Assembly: GCA_032164295.1 (NCBI GenBank)
Contig: JAJHTX010000007.1
Location: 1,152,501-1,216,500, forward strand
Length of the DNA stretch: 64,000 nt
Reading direction: 5' to 3'
Source: Inonotus obliquus
Taxonomy: Eukaryota > Basidiomycota > Agaricomycetes > Hymenochaetales > Hymenochaetaceae
Shown: positions 61,091-64,000 of the stretch, one piece after another
How positions within the stretch are numbered: position 1 is the stretch's first letter
Layout of the letters: the number at the start of each line of letters is the position of its first letter
The notes under the pieces: generated by a model
The model's database searches: none
Seen by the model: the letters and a program-made list of their open reading frames with translations, nothing else
What the model was told of the DNA's origin: nothing
Position numbers and translations under genes: made by a program

Positions 61091-62385
61091 ACTTCCGAAT
61101 CCGATTCTGTCGTCCTGTGCTTTCATACTCCCGTACTTATATGGAATCCATTCAGATCTAGAGAGTGTTTATGTATTCCCGTAAGAATGTATTCAGTTCT
61201 TGCTTGGGTTGAGGTAGGGACGTTAGTGTTGTATTCATGTATTCATTAGTGATTATTAGTTCGTTCATTCGTTAGTCTGTTAGTTCATTAGTTCGTTCAA
61301 TAACTAATCTTACTTTTTTCCCGCTCCCGACTCCCGACCCCCGACTCCTGACTCCTGTGCCTCATCAATACTTTCGTGCCTTCATGCTTTTATGCTTTCG
61401 TTATGGCGCCCACATGCACACATGCACACATGATCAAATAACCAAGAACCAAGAGAAGAAAGGATCTCCCTTCATCAGGAGGGACTCGGATAGGTGGTGG
61501 TAGGGCGAGAGAGAATAGAATAGAGAGACGCTGGTCGTATAATCGTATGCCAGTGGTAGAAGTGGTCGATCCGACTCGGAGCCGTTGAGTGGCTGAGTAA
61601 TTGAGCAAATCGAATAGTCTAGTCAGGATGTACATGAATACCAAGCTCGTTCAGACTCACTGAATGTTCTAGTTCTTAGACTCGTCTCTGTATATCTATA
61701 GCCGGCGCTTGACAGACTTCAAGTGTTTGAGTGTTCGAGTTCGCGTATCCTGTTACAGGGTACTGTGATTCTTACAACTAAGGGCTACAATATGATGCAC
61801 CCTCTTACACTCACTAGACTCATACACCAGAAGTTTAGGATTAAGGCGAGAAGTTCTCTCTCGAATCTCGAATTATGATTAGTACATATTTCGAGTCGAG
61901 AGCTGTTAGCCTAGCGCCGCTACCATATGGCCGCACGAATGATGAAAGGGTTCTTTGATCTTATTAGGATGTGCTTGGGTGTTATGAATGTCGAGACAGT
62001 CGATGTGTCTAGGTCATTAGAGAAAGGGGGAGCCTGATGGCCATTGCACTTCATTCATTTATCTTGGGTCTGATGGGCGGTCTTTGATGTAGAGATGTGA
62101 GACTTCGGCTTGGAACGAAAGTGCCACATCACATGAGATGAGCGAGCACGTGAGTATTCTGCGCTATTTTGCCGATTGGAGCTCCCAAATACCAATGGCA
62201 TAGGAGGTGGACATAATCAGCGGTAACTCAAGTAGCATTACGATGCTGAAAAAAAGGACAAGAGTCAAAAACGATTTATAGATGATCATTCATAAACACC
62301 AATTTAGAAAGTGTCCAGATTATGTACGGACTTGTGCAAACCCAGTAAAAACACCCGGTCTGATTGTGGAGACAAAATAATCGCC

Positions 62386-63133
62386 TCACGGTTCGTGGAA
62401 AGTCCAGAGCTGCTGAGGATCACTGGAGTTCTCCTGCAGTAGCAGTTGGTTGGTGTTTGGGTCACTTATATCCTGCCGTAAAGTGAGAACTGCTGTCTGA
62501 TACATATATATCGGCCAGACACTTACAAAGCTCACATCGGTCACGTAAAGAGTTCCGTTTGGATTAAAAGCGCTTTCAAATGGAGAGATTCTGAGGATCC
62601 AATAAGCACTATAATTTGACTCATTTGATATTACTCACTTGTAAACAGATGTCCCAATTTCAACGAGTTTCCACGCCTGCGGTTGACCACCATGTACGAT
62701 CCCGTTCGTCTAGGAACAAACGAGTTGGTACATCGAGTAGAAATGAGATCGATGAAATAGGTCAATCACCTCGGGGTCGACACGCATATAGCCTCCACGA
62801 CCATCAATCACAGCATCAGATTCACTTTCTAGGGTAGATATGACCTGAAGGGTGAAAATGGTCCCGCCATTGCTGGTAGGATAGCTGAGATAGGACCACT
62901 AGATATAAAGTAAATATGCGTAGTCAAAATTGGGAAGGTAAACCTACGATCTGGTTGGCAGTATCAGTATCTTTGCAGCTCCAGCCAAGAATGGGGTTCG
63001 CATCCGAAAGTACTTGACCAGCGTTATCGAGGCAGTGGTTGAATCCAGCATTCAAAAGGGTATAATTATTTCCAGTGGTTGGGACAGTAGCGTTCGTAGC
63101 GAGAGACGTGAAGTTGAGGTTTGCAAGTGACAT
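62386..63133 (-). CDS. Ricin-B-like beta-trefoil lectin domain protein
   Basis: Exons 63133-62948, 62898-62770, 62709-62639, 62590-62527 and 62472-62386 give 178 residues. A single beta-trefoil carbohydrate-binding domain fills almost the whole protein. Three QxW motifs, the hallmark of this fold, appear only after splicing: NQIW, QAWKL and QQLWTF. The first subdomain reads NNYTLLNAGFNHCLDNAG with ILGWSCKD. There is no A-chain or other enzymatic domain, so it should be called a lectin, not a toxin. The start MSLANLNFTS gives no signal peptide, as in many intracellular fungal lectins; an upstream exon is possible because the frame stays open a little further. Sugar specificity is unknown. It ends ESP-free at FHEP, with the stop at 62386-62388. 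Confidence 0.82.
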
Positions 63134-64000
63134 TTCGTATTGAGGATGCAAATTGAGAAGCGGCTCTTGGTAACTTTCAAGGTTGGCGCTGAGGTTTGAA
63201 ATTTTGCTGCGACGAGTCCTGCTTTTATGTCCGCACGAGTGATGACGATCATTCTAGCGCATCGCTTGTCCATATTCTGCCATCATCGTAAGATCGTATG
63301 GGAAGGTAAGAAGATTCTTTCAGATGTGCGGTTTCGTGATCTGCTGTTTAATTTGCCTTTCGTAATGATTCCTGCATTGGTGACTGATACAGGATCCGAT
63401 ATATAGACGGAAAGATTGTCGCCCGCTGCTTGATGGACAAAAGCGCTTAACAGCAGAAGCTCCTGTAAGTCGCGGGTTAGGAAAAGAAGCCACTAGCAAG
63501 GTTCTAGCAGTCTTGGAGATCAGTCAAGTATGATAATTCCGTAGCGTCTATTGCCTAACTTTGTGCTTTGAGAATGCTCTTGGAATCGTGAAATGGGATG
63601 GATCACTCACCTATTGTCGTAAGGTCGTAACCAGTCGGATCGACAGCTGAATGATCGCACTATCTTCACCAAAAAAATTGATCTCAATACCAATCGTGCG
63701 CGTCTGAGGAAAAGCCGGACCTTACGTCCTAGCGTCAATTGACCCAGCGTAGCAATAAATCTGAAAAACTGGGAAGTCAATCTTCACCTTCATTCTCGAA
63801 AATGCGGTTACATAAATAGATCCACAACGGTTTCGGCGAGAAGGCAAAAACCTGAATGCCTTCTCCGCATGAGCGGCATCCTACTTTTAGGTCTGTAATA
63901 CCGACCGAAATAGATGCAGTAAGAACGTTGAAGCGGAAGGGATGGCTGTGGTTCCATTGCATGAATAGCGAGAGAGGATGGATTACGCCCCTCTTGCTCG
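63134..64000. other. Right-edge region, no gene supported
   Basis: About 870 bp upstream of the lectin gene. A short minus-strand frame (63777-63962) has no features. It contains the lectin promoter and perhaps the end of something beyond the window. Confidence 0.4.

Larger units (their letters stand above)
59338..62385. other. 3-kb gene-poor region with G-rich tracts
   Basis: No gene is supported. The first few hundred bases are probably 3' UTR of the gene ending at 59337. From about 60.4 kb there are G-rich tracts, GCC and GAT microsatellite-like runs and AT-rich spacer. The right end is the 3' flank of the minus-strand lectin gene. Confidence 0.5.

Noticed and set aside
62386..63133. Ribosome-inactivating toxin
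   Set aside because: Only a single beta-trefoil lectin domain is present; no enzymatic chain.

Overview
The window looks like nuclear DNA of a basidiomycete fungus, most likely a mushroom-forming agaricomycete. Its genes are split by many short introns, mostly 48-65 nt with GT(G/A)AGT-like donors, and two families typical of that group are present (DUF6533 and DUF4203 membrane proteins). No bacterial, organellar or viral gene was seen, and nothing is organised as an operon. Exon maps were read by eye from frame continuity, splice dinucleotides and family motifs; codon phases were checked at each junction of the confident models.

Layout. 1-3663 (-): cell-surface or secreted repeat protein, running off the left edge. 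4349-5352 (+): Usb1-type U6 snRNA exonuclease. 5884-9316 (+): three tandem ICMT-like methyltransferase copies, two intact and one decayed. 9644-10799 (+): urease accessory GTPase UreG. 11118-13314 (-): DHA1-type drug transporter. 13898-16916 (-): exosome nuclease Rrp6. 17261-19539 (+): DUF4203 membrane protein. 20371-22158 (+): DUF6533 membrane protein in 13 exons. 22922-25682 (+): cytochrome P450. 25683-36586: 10.9 kb without a recognisable gene. 36587-39727 (+): TALE/KN homeodomain transcription factor. 39728-48351: 8.6 kb without a gene and rich in short imperfect tandem repeats. 48352-53967 (-): Cdc11/Nud1-type leucine-rich-repeat scaffold. 53968-57897: gene-poor. 57898-59337 (+): disordered basic protein. 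59338-62385: gene-poor. 62386-63133 (-): small ricin-B-like beta-trefoil lectin.

The genes do not form one pathway. Housekeeping RNA functions (Usb1, Rrp6) and cell division (Cdc11/Nud1) are mixed with lineage-expanded families (ICMT-like, DUF6533, P450, transporter, surface mucin, lectin). The main structural contrast is between compact stretches, where genes lie a few hundred bp apart, and the roughly 20 kb around the homeodomain gene, which is almost gene-free and full of slippage-type repeats. No clearly new multi-gene system was found. The items most worth a second look are that gene desert, the decaying methyltransferase copy, a five-residue insertion in the P450 haem loop, the higher-order repeat in the surface protein, the GC-AG introns and the 15-24 nt microexons.
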